Shown: positions 44,233 through 53,505, numbered from the stretch's first letter. The stretch: 64,000 bases of DNA from Arcobacter siniprincipis (GCF_048571125.1 NZ_CP182343.1:930001-994000); one strand, 5' to 3'. The notes: generated by a model from the sequence alone, not told the origin. Numbers and translations: made by a program.

Positions 44233-46617
44233 ATGCAAGAGTCAACAATAGAAGAATTAGCATATTTACTAAAAGAGGCAAAAAAAGGAAATATTAACCA
44301 GCCAATAGTTTTTTTGGGTGCAGGTGCGTCAAAAAGTGGTGGTATACCATTGGCAGGAGATATTGTATCTGATATTCTAAAAGATTATAAAGATAATCCA
44401 ACTGTAAAAAAAGATAAAGATAAAAGTTATACATCATTAATGAATTGTCTTCTTCCTCAACAAAGAAACAATTTATTAAAAGGATATATAGATAATGCAA
44501 AAATTAATGTAACTCATATTTATTTAGCACAATTAATTAAAAATGATTTTATTGATTATGTTTTAACTGTAAACTTTGATAATTTGATGTTAAGGGCATT
44601 AGCATTATATAATATTTATCCACCAACTTATGATATGGCAGTATTAAAAGATTTAACAACTTCTACTTTTCCAAAAAAATCTGTTGTTTATTTACATGGT
44701 CAACATCATGGATTATGGTTACTTAATACAGATGAAGAATTAAAAAAAGTTAATGAAGTAATTCCACCTATTTTAAATAGTATTAAAGATAGACCTTGGA
44801 TATTTGTTGGATATAGTGGGAATGACCCAATTTTTAAACATCTAATTAAATTAGGACGATTTGATAATGGATTATATTGGGTTTCATATAAGGATTCAAT
44901 TCCATCAGATTGTATACTAGAAAATCTTTTAGAAAAAGAAAATACTAATAGTTATTTGATAAAAGGATTTGATTCTGATTCTTTTATGATTAAATTAAAT
45001 AGTGAGTTAAAATTAGACCAACCAGAAATATTAGAAGAACCATTTACATTTTTACAAAAATCACTTGATAATATTGTTGATATAGAAGATGAAGAAAACT
45101 TTAAAGGGGTAAAAGAGAGATTAGAAATAGTAAAAAAACAAGTTAATGAAGCTATAGATATATATGAGAAAGGAAATTCTTCAAAGAAAAATACTAAGGA
45201 AGAAATAGATATTGATTTACTTAAAAAAGAGATAATTGATATACTATTAAGTTATAATTTTGATGAAAATAAAATTAATAAATTATTATTAAAAGTAAAA
45301 AAAGTAAATAATTTTGAAATAAATAATTTAACATCTAATTTATTTAATTTGTGGGGTATAAATATCAAAAAGGTTGCAGAATCAAAAAATGATGAAAAGT
45401 TATATAAAGAGGCATTTAAAAAATATAAAAAAGCATCTGAATTAAATCCAAAAGATGATTCTATTTTTAATAATTGGGGAAATGCATTATGCAATTTAAC
45501 AAAATCAAAAAATGATGAAAAGTTATATAAAGAGGCATTTGAAAAATATAAAAAAGCATCTGAATTAAATCCAAAAGATGATTTTATTTTTTATAATTGG
45601 GGAAATGCATTATACAATTTAGCAAAATCAAAAAATGATGAAAAGTTATATGAAGAGGCATTTGAGAAATATAAAAAAGCATCTGAGTTAAATCCAAAAG
45701 ATGATTCTATTTTTAATAATTGGGGAAGTGCATTATCTGATTTAGCAGAATCAAAAAATGATGAAAAGTTATATGAAGAGGCATTTGAGAAATATAAAAA
45801 AGCATCTGAATTAAATCCAAAAGATGATTCTATTTTTAATAATTGGGGAAGTGCATTATCTGATTTAGCAGAATCAAAAAATGATGAAAAGTTATATAAA
45901 GAGGCATTTGAGAAATATAAAAAAGCATCTGAATTAAATCCAAAAGATGATTCTATTTTTAATAATTGGGGAAGTGCATTATACAATTTAGCAAAATCAA
46001 AAAATGATGAAAATTTATATAAAGAGGCATTTGAAAAATATAAAAAAGCATCTGAATTAAATCCAAAAGATGATTCTATTTTTTATAATTGGGGGACTAC
46101 ATTATCTAATTTAGCAGAATCAAAAAATGATGAAAATTTATATAAAGAGGCATTTGAAAAATATAAAAAAGCATCTGAATTAAATCCAAAAGATGATTCT
46201 ATTTTTTATAATTGGGGGAATACATTATCTAATTTAGCAAAATTAAAAAATGATGAAAAGTTATATGAAGAGGCATTTGAAAAATATAAAAAAGCATTTG
46301 AATTAAATCAAAAAAATGATTCTATTTTTAATAATTGGGGAAATGCATTATCTAATTTAGCAAAATTAAAAAATGATGATAAGTTATATGAAGAAGCATA
46401 TGAGAAATTACAAAAAGCAGTTGATTTAGGTGGAGATTCATATAATTTATCTTGTTATTATTCTCTTAGAGGTATAAAATCTAAAGCTTTAGAATTATTA
46501 GAAAAAAATCTAATTGATAAAGCTATAAGTGTAGAACAGATTGAGGAAGATGAAGATTGGGATAATTTTAAAGATGACAGTGATTTTATAGAACTATTAA
46601 ATAAATACAAAAAATAA
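44233..46617 (+). CDS. SIR2-domain protein with C-terminal TPR-like repeats, candidate NAD-consuming defence protein
   Basis: A 794-residue protein. The SIR2-like domain (about 20-250) has the NAD loop FLGAGASKSGG (27-37), TVNFDN (112-117, catalytic-type N114), YLHG (H155) and FVGYSGNDPIF. A linker with predicted coiled coil (about 290-340) leads to eight 41-residue units with the core LYKEAFEKYKKASELNPKDD and a degenerate ninth, then an acidic cap. SIR2 domains fused to sensor repeats are known in antiphage systems as NADases; that role here is inference. It could also be a signalling protein. Weak ribosome site (TTGGAC). It follows the inverted repeat pair. Confidence 0.82.
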   Translation: MQESTIEELAYLLKEAKKGNINQPIVFLGAGASKSGGIPLAGDIVSDILKDYKDNPTVKKDKDKSYTSLMNCLLPQQRNNLLKGYIDNAKINVTHIYLAQLIKNDFIDYVLTVNFDNLMLRALALYNIYPPTYDMAVLKDLTTSTFPKKSVVYLHGQHHGLWLLNTDEELKKVNEVIPPILNSIKDRPWIFVGYSGNDPIFKHLIKLGRFDNGLYWVSYKDSIPSDCILENLLEKENTNSYLIKGFDSDSFMIKLNSELKLDQPEILEEPFTFLQKSLDNIVDIEDEENFKGVKERLEIVKKQVNEAIDIYEKGNSSKKNTKEEIDIDLLKKEIIDILLSYNFDENKINKLLLKVKKVNNFEINNLTSNLFNLWGINIKKVAESKNDEKLYKEAFKKYKKASELNPKDDSIFNNWGNALCNLTKSKNDEKLYKEAFEKYKKASELNPKDDFIFYNWGNALYNLAKSKNDEKLYEEAFEKYKKASELNPKDDSIFNNWGSALSDLAESKNDEKLYEEAFEKYKKASELNPKDDSIFNNWGSALSDLAESKNDEKLYKEAFEKYKKASELNPKDDSIFNNWGSALYNLAKSKNDENLYKEAFEKYKKASELNPKDDSIFYNWGTTLSNLAESKNDENLYKEAFEKYKKASELNPKDDSIFYNWGNTLSNLAKLKNDEKLYEEAFEKYKKAFELNQKNDSIFNNWGNALSNLAKLKNDDKLYEEAYEKLQKAVDLGGDSYNLSCYYSLRGIKSKALELLEKNLIDKAISVEQIEEDEDWDNFKDDSDFIELLNKYKK
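45382..46430 (+). repeat. Tandem 123-bp coding repeats (8 units plus a partial)
   Basis: Units begin at 45382, 45505, 45628, 45751, 45874, 45997, 46120 and 46243, all exactly 123 bases; a decayed ninth starts at 46366. Units 3 and 4 appear to differ by a single base, while units 1, 8 and 9 are more diverged. This points to recent internal duplication. All changes keep the frame. Confidence 0.9.
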
Positions 46618-46647
46618 AAAGTTCAGTAACTAGTTATCTTATTAAGC

Positions 46648-46653
46648 TATAAT
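46648..46653 (+). promoter_or_regulatory. -10 element of the MOSC gene
   Basis: Consensus TATAAT 23 bases before the ATG. A 10-base palindrome, TAACTAGTTA, lies at 46627-46636, near the -35 position. Confidence 0.45.
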
Positions 46654-46676
46654 CAAAAGAAATAAAGGAAAACACT

Positions 46677-47147
46677 ATGTCAGGAAAAATATCGAATCTT
46701 CTTATCTCAAAAAGTATTGAAAGCCCTATGCAAAACGTAAATCAAGTAGTATTAGAAGTTGGTAAAGGAATCTTTGGTGATAGATATTATAACCAAGAAG
46801 GGACATTTTCTAATAAAGGTGAGATAGAACCTGATAGAGATGTAACCCTAATAGAAATAGAAAATATAAATGCATTAAATGAAGAACATAATCTTTCATT
46901 TACCCCTGAAGACTTTAGACGAAATATCGCAGTTACAAATTGTGATTTGAACTCACTAGTTGGAAAAGAGTTTCAAATAGGAGAAGTAATATTAAAAGGT
47001 ATTAGATTATGTGAACCTTGTAAATATATAGCTGAAAAACTGGACGAGAAAAAAACACTAACTCAAATGGTGCATAAAGCAGGGTTAAGAGCTCAAATTA
47101 TCAAGGGTGGAAGCATAGACCTAAACTGCCAAATTGAAGTATTATAA
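46677..47147 (+). CDS. MOSC-domain protein
   Basis: A 156-residue protein of the molybdenum cofactor sulfurase C-terminal (MOSC) family. It has GIFGDRYYNQEGTFS near the N terminus, DFRRNIAVTNCDLNSLVGKEF, and the conserved cysteine in RLCEPCKYIAEKL, expected to carry sulfur. Stand-alone MOSC proteins are relatives of YiiM/YuaD; the acceptor is unknown. AAAGGAAAA precedes the ATG. A role with the Mo/W enzymes at the right of the window is possible but not shown. Confidence 0.88.
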   Translation: MSGKISNLLISKSIESPMQNVNQVVLEVGKGIFGDRYYNQEGTFSNKGEIEPDRDVTLIEIENINALNEEHNLSFTPEDFRRNIAVTNCDLNSLVGKEFQIGEVILKGIRLCEPCKYIAEKLDEKKTLTQMVHKAGLRAQIIKGGSIDLNCQIEVL

Positions 47148-47166
47148 GGATTACTTTCCTTATAAT
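47141..47166. terminator. Bidirectional terminator
   Basis: Perfect 10-base arms ATTATAAGGA and TCCTTATAAT with a six-base loop, between the convergent MOSC and histidine kinase genes. Confidence 0.8.
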
Positions 47167-47168
47167 AT

Positions 47169-49025
47169 TTATAAATCAAAAACTATATCAAAGCTAGAAC
47201 CATCATCAAAAGAGTATTTAAACTGTCCAAATAGTTGACCTTTTACAATATTTGAAATAATCTGTAACCCTAAAGTTTGAGTGTTATTTATATCAATATC
47301 TTTATTTAGTCCTATTCCATTATCCCTTACACTCAAATAGCATGTTTTATCAATACATTTAAAAGATACATCAATTAGTCCATCTTTACCATTAAATGCA
47401 TATTTAAAACAATTTGTTATCAACTCCGTTATAATAAGTCCACAAGGCAGTGCATGGTCGATATCCATATTGATATCATCAATATCATTATTTATTTTGA
47501 CATAATTTGTTTTATTGTAACTGAGTTCTATATCTTTTGTTAGGTCATTTATATATTTTTTTAGTGATATAAAACTTAAATTTTCTGATTCATATAGCTT
47601 TCTATGAAGTAATTCCATCACAAAGATTCTATCTTGGATATTTGTAAGAGAACTTTTTGTTTCCTCATTATTTATTTTTGATTTTTCTAGTTTTATTAGA
47701 TTTATAGTGATAGCTAAATTATTTTTTACCCTATGATGAATCTCTTTTAATAAAGTCTCTTTTTCTTTTAAAGAATTTGTTAATTGTTTTGTTTTCTCTT
47801 CAACTTTTTTATCTAATTCATTGATGTTTTTTTCTAAAGAATCTAACATCTTATCAAAAGCATTTGCTAGCATGGCTATATCATCATTGCCTTTTAGATT
47901 ATTTCTATGATTTAATTTCCCTTCATTTACTTGCTTTGAAGTATGTGTAAGAATATTTATACTTTTAAATAATCGTTTAAATAATAATGAACCAATTATA
48001 AGTGCAATAATAAAAGAAATAATCACAGCAGGTAAAACTTTTAACAATGAAGAATCGATACTTTGAATAAAATCCTTTTCATACACAGAAGTTATATAAA
48101 GAAATTTTTCTGTGGTATCACTACTTATTAATCTAACCCAAGTTAATGTGGGATAAATATAATTACCCGGATCTTCAGGCGAGTCAAGAAGGTGCTTAAT
48201 AGGCTCTTTATCAATTGCATCTAAAATCTGTTTTCCTGTTAAAAGTCCAGTTTTAGGAAATCTAAACTTTGATAATCTACTTAAACAATATTTTGTATTA
48301 TATTCTGAGTTATCATTCTTATTATATAAGATTTTATTATCTTGAGCATTTTTGATATTTAACCACATCAAATAAGTCTTACCCTTATGAAATCTTTCCA
48401 ATCTTGAAAAACTAGTTTGAATATCAGTTTTAATATTTAGTTCAAGACCTTTGCCTTTTATGGGCATTTTATCTATATCGCTTGAAATTACAAGATATTT
48501 ATTTAACTTAATTAATTTTTTTGTATAAAAGAATTTTCTAATTCCAGAAGAACATACATATTCATTTTTTTCATCATATCTTAAAAACTCATCTTCTTTT
48601 AATTTATCTTTTATTTTAGAAAAGTCTTCTTTTTCTACTTGAAAGATTACATTTTTATTTTTATCTAAAATTGAAATATTAAATATGGCTTCTTTATTAT
48701 TTGTCTTATATTTAATAGCTGAGAAATCTTTTATCTTATTTGTTTTGTTTATTTTGTTATAAATTTTATTTGCTTCTAGTTCCATAATAGATTTTAATTT
48801 ATCTCTTTTTATAATACCATTATTTTTGATTGCTTTTTCTGCAAGAATTAGTTGTTGAGTAGTTAGATATATGATATTTTCTATTTCATCAGATATGTGA
48901 TTTTTTTGTTCATTTTGCATATTTGGAATAAGTTGTACTAATAATACACTTAATAAAAATAACCCCAATAGTATAAAGGTAATAAATATTTTTGTATTAA
49001 GAGAGTTTAGATTAACTTTAAACAT
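47169..49025 (-). CDS. Membrane histidine kinase, HisKA_2 type, next to siderophore genes
   Basis: A 618-residue kinase. Helices at about 13-33 and 330-350 flank a periplasmic sensor of about 295 residues. A HAMP domain (about 350-405) and a coiled coil lead to HisKA_2 with the phospho-site in EIHHRVKNNLAITINL (HH at 430-431) and an HATPase domain (LITELITNCFKYAF; RDNGIGLNKD). It directly follows its response regulator, the two ORFs abutting. It is divergent from a siderophore receptor and esterase, so it may sense iron-siderophore status. Confidence 0.9.
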   Translation of the reverse strand: MFKVNLNSLNTKIFITFILLGLFLLSVLLVQLIPNMQNEQKNHISDEIENIIYLTTQQLILAEKAIKNNGIIKRDKLKSIMELEANKIYNKINKTNKIKDFSAIKYKTNNKEAIFNISILDKNKNVIFQVEKEDFSKIKDKLKEDEFLRYDEKNEYVCSSGIRKFFYTKKLIKLNKYLVISSDIDKMPIKGKGLELNIKTDIQTSFSRLERFHKGKTYLMWLNIKNAQDNKILYNKNDNSEYNTKYCLSRLSKFRFPKTGLLTGKQILDAIDKEPIKHLLDSPEDPGNYIYPTLTWVRLISSDTTEKFLYITSVYEKDFIQSIDSSLLKVLPAVIISFIIALIIGSLLFKRLFKSINILTHTSKQVNEGKLNHRNNLKGNDDIAMLANAFDKMLDSLEKNINELDKKVEEKTKQLTNSLKEKETLLKEIHHRVKNNLAITINLIKLEKSKINNEETKSSLTNIQDRIFVMELLHRKLYESENLSFISLKKYINDLTKDIELSYNKTNYVKINNDIDDINMDIDHALPCGLIITELITNCFKYAFNGKDGLIDVSFKCIDKTCYLSVRDNGIGLNKDIDINNTQTLGLQIISNIVKGQLFGQFKYSFDDGSSFDIVFDL

Positions 49026-49754
49026 CTATTTTATTTTCAACTTATATCCTAGTTCATATATATTTTCAATAATATTGCTTTCAATTTTTATTTTTAATCT
49101 ATAAATTAGCGTTCTTAGTTTTGCTAAGTCATATACATCTTCTCTCCAAATATAAGTGCTTATTCTATTAAAATTTACAGGTTCATTTGGATAGTCACTT
49201 AATAATTGAATCAGTTTTACTTCATTGCCTGTTAGTTTCAAAGGATTGTCTTTTTTGTATAAAATACCTTTTGTTTTATCAAAAGAGAAATTATCTTCTA
49301 AAAAGATGGTTTGTATATTTTTGTCTTTTCCTATTATTTCTTTATTTTTAAAAAAATAATTATGTTTATGTAGGGTTGTTTCGATGGTAGCTCTTATCTC
49401 TTCATCTCTACAAGGTTTAAGTAAATAAGCATAAGGCTCGCAAATCATTGCTTCTTTTATTGTTTTGTTATCTCCATATGAGGTTAAAAAGATAATTGGT
49501 ACTTTATAGTATTGCCAGATGTATTTGGCTGCTTCTATTCCATTCATACTATCTTTTAGATTGATGTCCATTAATATCAGATCTGGATGATTTTTTTTTA
49601 CATGTTCTATTGCATTTCTTCCAGTTGTTTCTATTCCTGTTACATTGTAATTAAATTCATTTAATACACACTTCATACCCATTGCTAAAAGTGTTTCATC
49701 CTCTACAATTAAAATATTTATATCTTTTTGCGTTAAATTTGGAATTTTTGTCAA
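49026..49754 (-). CDS. OmpR-type response regulator
   Basis: Receiver domain with the acidic pair in ILIVEDETLL, phospho-acceptor Asp in LILMDINLKD, and the conserved Lys in YLLKPC; then a winged-helix DNA-binding domain (LKLTGNEVKLIQLLSDYP; LRTLIYRLKIKIE). The frame is open to an ATG at 49811, but this lies in the operator-like palindrome. A TTG at 49752-49754 with AGGAAG just before it gives the compact start TKIPNLTQKDINILIVED and is favoured. The OmpR-type output paired with a HisKA_2 kinase is an uncommon combination. Confidence 0.88.
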   Translation of the reverse strand: MTKIPNLTQKDINILIVEDETLLAMGMKCVLNEFNYNVTGIETTGRNAIEHVKKNHPDLILMDINLKDSMNGIEAAKYIWQYYKVPIIFLTSYGDNKTIKEAMICEPYAYLLKPCRDEEIRATIETTLHKHNYFFKNKEIIGKDKNIQTIFLEDNFSFDKTKGILYKKDNPLKLTGNEVKLIQLLSDYPNEPVNFNRISTYIWREDVYDLAKLRTLIYRLKIKIESNIIENIYELGYKLKIK

Positions 49755-49795
49755 TTTTCTTCCTAAAGTTATTTCATTGTCATTTCTATTGGTTA

Positions 49796-49810
49796 TGATA
49801 CTCAGTATCA
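49796..49810. promoter_or_regulatory. Fur-like 7-1-7 palindrome between regulator and siderophore receptor
   Basis: TGATACTcAGTATCA is a perfect 7-1-7 inverted repeat. It differs from the Fur core TGATAATnATTATCA by one symmetric change per half. It overlaps a TATGAT -10-like box and sits 17 bases before the receptor's ATG, so binding should block transcription. It could alternatively be the site of the adjacent response regulator. Confidence 0.6.
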
Positions 49811-49827
49811 ATTTAAAAGGAGATTAA

Positions 49828-51912
49828 ATGATTTTTTCTAAAAAATCGTTACTATCATTTGCAACAATAATTGCATTAAGTAATACTTTGCTTGCAAGTG
49901 ACAAAATAAATGAAGACAGTACCTCATTGGGTTCAGTTGATGTTGTATCAAATAGTGATGATGTAACAGAGCATAGTAATTCATATACTATAGGTTCAAT
50001 GTCTTCTGCAACAAAAATGAATCTTTCAATCTTGGATACTCCTCAAAGTGTATCTGTTATAACGCAACAGCAAATGAGAGATTTTGATTTAAATACAATA
50101 AATGAAGTATTAAATAATACTACAGGAATAGAAGTAGAACAACTTGAAAGTGATAGAACAAGATATACATCAAGAGGTTTTAATATTACTAATTTTTTAG
50201 TAGATGGAGTAGGTTCTAGCAATAATGGCTATATTTATGGTGATATGGATATGTTTCTTTATGATCATATTGAAGTTACAAGGGGAGCAACTGGACTTAC
50301 AAGTAATCATGGAGATCCTTCTGCTACTATTAATATGGTTAGAAAAAGACCGACTAAAGAATTTCAAGCAAGTACCAAATTATCAGGTGGCTCTTGGAAT
50401 AAAAGAAGAGTAGAAGGTGATGTTTCAGGGGCTTTAAATGAATCTAAAACCATAAGAACAAGAATCTTAGCAGCGTATGAAAAAGCAGATTCTTATTTAG
50501 ATAGAAGAGATACTAAATCAACTGTTTTATCTGCAATGATTGATGGAGATATTAATGATAATAATACTTTAACTTTCGGATTAACAAGAGTTGAAGATAA
50601 AAATAATGGTTCTCAACATGGAGGATTTGATAGTCGTGAGTTGCAAGAAAAGAAATATGACATATCTATAAATCCAAGTTCAGATTGGTCATATCGAAAT
50701 ACTACTACAACTAATGCATTTTTAGAATTAGAATCAACTTTATCAGATAAGTGGAAGCTCAAATCAACTTATTCTTATAATAAAAATGAACAAGATAATG
50801 ATGTGGCAAATTTAGATCCAGGTAAAGTTTGGGCTAATATATATGCTGATGATGAATACAAAACAAATTCATTAGATTTTACTTTAAATGGAGCATATTC
50901 TTTATTTGACAGAGAGCATGAAATTGTTTTAAATACAAATTATACTAAACAAAAATATAAAGGGAAAGGATTAAGAGAAGTAACAAAATATCCTGTAAAT
51001 TTAAGTACATGGGATGGTTCAACGCCTCCTAGAAATTATGACCCTTCAACAGTTGAAAATACAGATTATACACAAAAAGAGTTATCTTTTACAGCAGCTA
51101 CAAATTTTCATATAGTTGATAATTTTAGTTTATTAGTAGGTAGTAAAATAGCAAATTTTGATGAAGAAGGAACGGCATGGAACGGAGCATATAGTAAAAA
51201 AGATACTCAAGTTTTAACTCCTTATCTTTCTTTAGTTTATAAAATAACTGATGATATATCTACTTATGTAAGTTATACAACAACATATAATCCTCAAAAT
51301 AATAGTGATGAAAGTGGAACTCAGTTGGATGCAGAAGAGGGTATTAATTATGAAGTTGGATTTAAATCTTCATTTTTTGATGGAGCTTTAAATAGTTCTT
51401 TTGCTTTATTTAAAACAGAAAAAGAAAATGTTGCAGAAGAAGCTGGTAAACGAGCTAATGGTGATAGTTATTATAAAGCTATAGATGGAGTTACAAGTAA
51501 AGGATTTGAAATAGAAGTTTCTGGTGATATTAATGATACTATAAACACTTCTGTTGGTTATACAAACCTTTCTATTAAAGATGCTAATAAAAAAGATGTT
51601 ACAAGATATATTCCACGAAGAATGTTAAATGCTTCCCTTACTTATTCTCCTAAAGAAATTGCAGGTTTAAAAGTTGGTATATCAGCAAATTGGAAAAGTA
51701 AAGCGCATGATAGAAAATATGAAGATGTATCACAAAAAAGTTATACAATTTATAATCTAATGTCAAGTTACAAAATCAATAAAAATACAAATATATCTTT
51801 TAATGTAAATAATGTAACTGATGAAAGATATTTTTCTTCTTTAATGAAAGGTGGCTATACAATGTATGGAGCACCAAGAAGTTATGGAGTGTCACTTGAA
51901 TATAGATTCTAG
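49828..51912 (+). CDS. TonB-dependent siderophore receptor
   Basis: A 694-residue outer-membrane receptor with a signal peptide (about 1-24, ending LLAS), a plug (about 60-190; DTPQSVSVITQQQM, YTSRGFNITNFLVDGV, HGDPSATINMVRKRPT) and a barrel ending in SLEYRF. The plug sequence is of the FhuE/FpvA-like TonB-siderophore class. A strong AAAAGGAGA site precedes the ATG. The esterase gene starts within its last codons, so the two form one unit, likely under the Fur-like palindrome. Confidence 0.92.
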   Translation: MIFSKKSLLSFATIIALSNTLLASDKINEDSTSLGSVDVVSNSDDVTEHSNSYTIGSMSSATKMNLSILDTPQSVSVITQQQMRDFDLNTINEVLNNTTGIEVEQLESDRTRYTSRGFNITNFLVDGVGSSNNGYIYGDMDMFLYDHIEVTRGATGLTSNHGDPSATINMVRKRPTKEFQASTKLSGGSWNKRRVEGDVSGALNESKTIRTRILAAYEKADSYLDRRDTKSTVLSAMIDGDINDNNTLTFGLTRVEDKNNGSQHGGFDSRELQEKKYDISINPSSDWSYRNTTTTNAFLELESTLSDKWKLKSTYSYNKNEQDNDVANLDPGKVWANIYADDEYKTNSLDFTLNGAYSLFDREHEIVLNTNYTKQKYKGKGLREVTKYPVNLSTWDGSTPPRNYDPSTVENTDYTQKELSFTAATNFHIVDNFSLLVGSKIANFDEEGTAWNGAYSKKDTQVLTPYLSLVYKITDDISTYVSYTTTYNPQNNSDESGTQLDAEEGINYEVGFKSSFFDGALNSSFALFKTEKENVAEEAGKRANGDSYYKAIDGVTSKGFEIEVSGDINDTINTSVGYTNLSIKDANKKDVTRYIPRRMLNASLTYSPKEIAGLKVGISANWKSKAHDRKYEDVSQKSYTIYNLMSSYKINKNTNISFNVNNVTDERYFSSLMKGGYTMYGAPRSYGVSLEYRF

Positions 51913-53491
51913 AAAAATAAAAAGAAGTTTTATCTTCTCTTTGATTTGTATTGTATTTCTTAGTTCATCATTATTTGCACTATCAAAACCTATTGTTTTA
52001 GAAGAGAAAATAAAAGCCCATAATGAAGTCTTATTTCCTTTGGATTTAAAAAAAGACTCATATATTATAGGTGGTTTTACTTTAAGTGCTAAAGTTGATA
52101 GAATTGAATTATTAGATAAAAATAAACATTTTGTAAGAAGATTAGATCAACTTAATAAACTTCAAAGTAGGTTAATATTTGTTACAAATGAGTCTGGTAA
52201 ATATTACATAAACTTAAAAAATAAATCAAAAGATAATATTTTTAAATTAAGCATAGATAAGATTTTACCTGTAAAATTCAAAGAGAATAAAAAAGTAGAA
52301 ATAATAAGTGAAATAATCAAAAAAGAAAAAAAGAACCTTTTAACAAATAAAGATACAAAAATGTTTTGGGAAAAAATTAGAAAACTAGGAACACCATTAG
52401 TGGAACCAATAAATGAAAGTGAGTCTATCTTAACATTTTTATATCAAGGTGCAAAACACAATGTACGATTATTTGGTGGACCAACTCATGAACATGTTTA
52501 TTTTGATAGATTAGAAAATAGCGATATTTGGTTTAAGAGTTTTGTAGTTAAAAATGGTATTAGAATGTCATATCAAATCGCACCGGATGTTCCTATTATT
52601 GATGGAAGTAGTCGAGAAAAAAGAATGGCTATTTTAGCAACATCTCAAATGGATCCTTTAAATAAACATCCTTATAAGATGACAAAAGATTTAAAGCTAG
52701 ATAAATATATGACTAATTCAACTTTTGAAATAAAAGATAAAAAATATAAAGACTGGGCAATAAAATCAAATAGTCCAAAAGGTTCAGTTGAAAATTACAA
52801 AATCAAAAGTGAAATATTAAATAATACTAGAAATATCAGTATTTATAAACCAAAAGGTTTCAATCCAAAAGAAGAATATAAATTGCTTTTTGTATTTGAT
52901 GGTGTTGAATATCAAGTAAAAGTTGATACTCCTACTATACTTGATAATTTAATCTATGCAAATAAAATTAAGCCAACTATTGCTATTTTTATTGATAATC
53001 CAACAAGAAATTCAAGAGCTTTAGAATTGCCTTCAAATAAAAAGTTTGCAGATTTTATGGCAAAAGAATTACTACCTTTTGTTGAAGCAAAAACAAATAT
53101 GAAATTTAAAGCAAAAGATACAACTTTGACAGGTTCTAGTTATGGTGGTTTAGCTTCTGCTTTTGTTGCTTATACTTATCCCCAATATTTTGGAAATGTT
53201 TTAAGTCAGTCAGGTTCTTTTTGGAAAGATTCTAACAATGACCCTGAACCAGAATGGTTAACACGACAAATTGCTAAAAGTAAAAAGAAAGATATCAGAT
53301 TTTATTTAAATGCTGGTGTTTATGAGACAGGATATTTTTCAATAGATATTTTAGAAAGTAATAGACACTTAAGAACAGTACTTGAATCAAAAGGTTATGA
53401 TTTTATATATAAAGAGTTTCAAAATGGGCATGATTATTATGCTTGGAAAGTTAATTTAGCTGATGGTTTAATATCTTTATCAAAAGATTAG
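51896..53491 (+). CDS. Secreted Fes/PfeE-like siderophore esterase
   Basis: About 531 residues. The frame is open 15 codons earlier, but a TTG with GGAG six bases upstream gives LNIDSRKIKRSF and then a signal peptide (FIFSLICIVFLSSSLFA). A beta-sandwich region (about 25-135) comes first, then a Fes N-terminal-like domain (ESILTFLYQGAKHNVRLFGG, SYQIAPDVP) and an alpha/beta hydrolase esterase domain with the nucleophile in LTGSSYGGLASAF and a late His in FQNGHDYYAW. Predicted to hydrolyse a ferric trilactone catecholate in the periplasm and release iron. Confidence 0.85.
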   Translation: MNIDSRKIKRSFIFSLICIVFLSSSLFALSKPIVLEEKIKAHNEVLFPLDLKKDSYIIGGFTLSAKVDRIELLDKNKHFVRRLDQLNKLQSRLIFVTNESGKYYINLKNKSKDNIFKLSIDKILPVKFKENKKVEIISEIIKKEKKNLLTNKDTKMFWEKIRKLGTPLVEPINESESILTFLYQGAKHNVRLFGGPTHEHVYFDRLENSDIWFKSFVVKNGIRMSYQIAPDVPIIDGSSREKRMAILATSQMDPLNKHPYKMTKDLKLDKYMTNSTFEIKDKKYKDWAIKSNSPKGSVENYKIKSEILNNTRNISIYKPKGFNPKEEYKLLFVFDGVEYQVKVDTPTILDNLIYANKIKPTIAIFIDNPTRNSRALELPSNKKFADFMAKELLPFVEAKTNMKFKAKDTTLTGSSYGGLASAFVAYTYPQYFGNVLSQSGSFWKDSNNDPEPEWLTRQIAKSKKKDIRFYLNAGVYETGYFSIDILESNRHLRTVLESKGYDFIYKEFQNGHDYYAWKVNLADGLISLSKD

Positions 53492-53505
53492 ATTAAATAA
53501 AAAGA

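Noticed and set aside
45591..45986. Long minus-strand ORF of 131 codons antisense to the SIR2-TPR repeats
   Set aside because: It exists because the 123-bp repeats keep the antisense frame open; its product is an exact tandem mirror of the coding repeat, with no ribosome site of its own.
45382..46430. Regular direct repeats resembling a CRISPR-like array
   Set aside because: Units are 123 bases without spacers, lie inside one reading frame and encode TPR-like helices; no cas gene is present.
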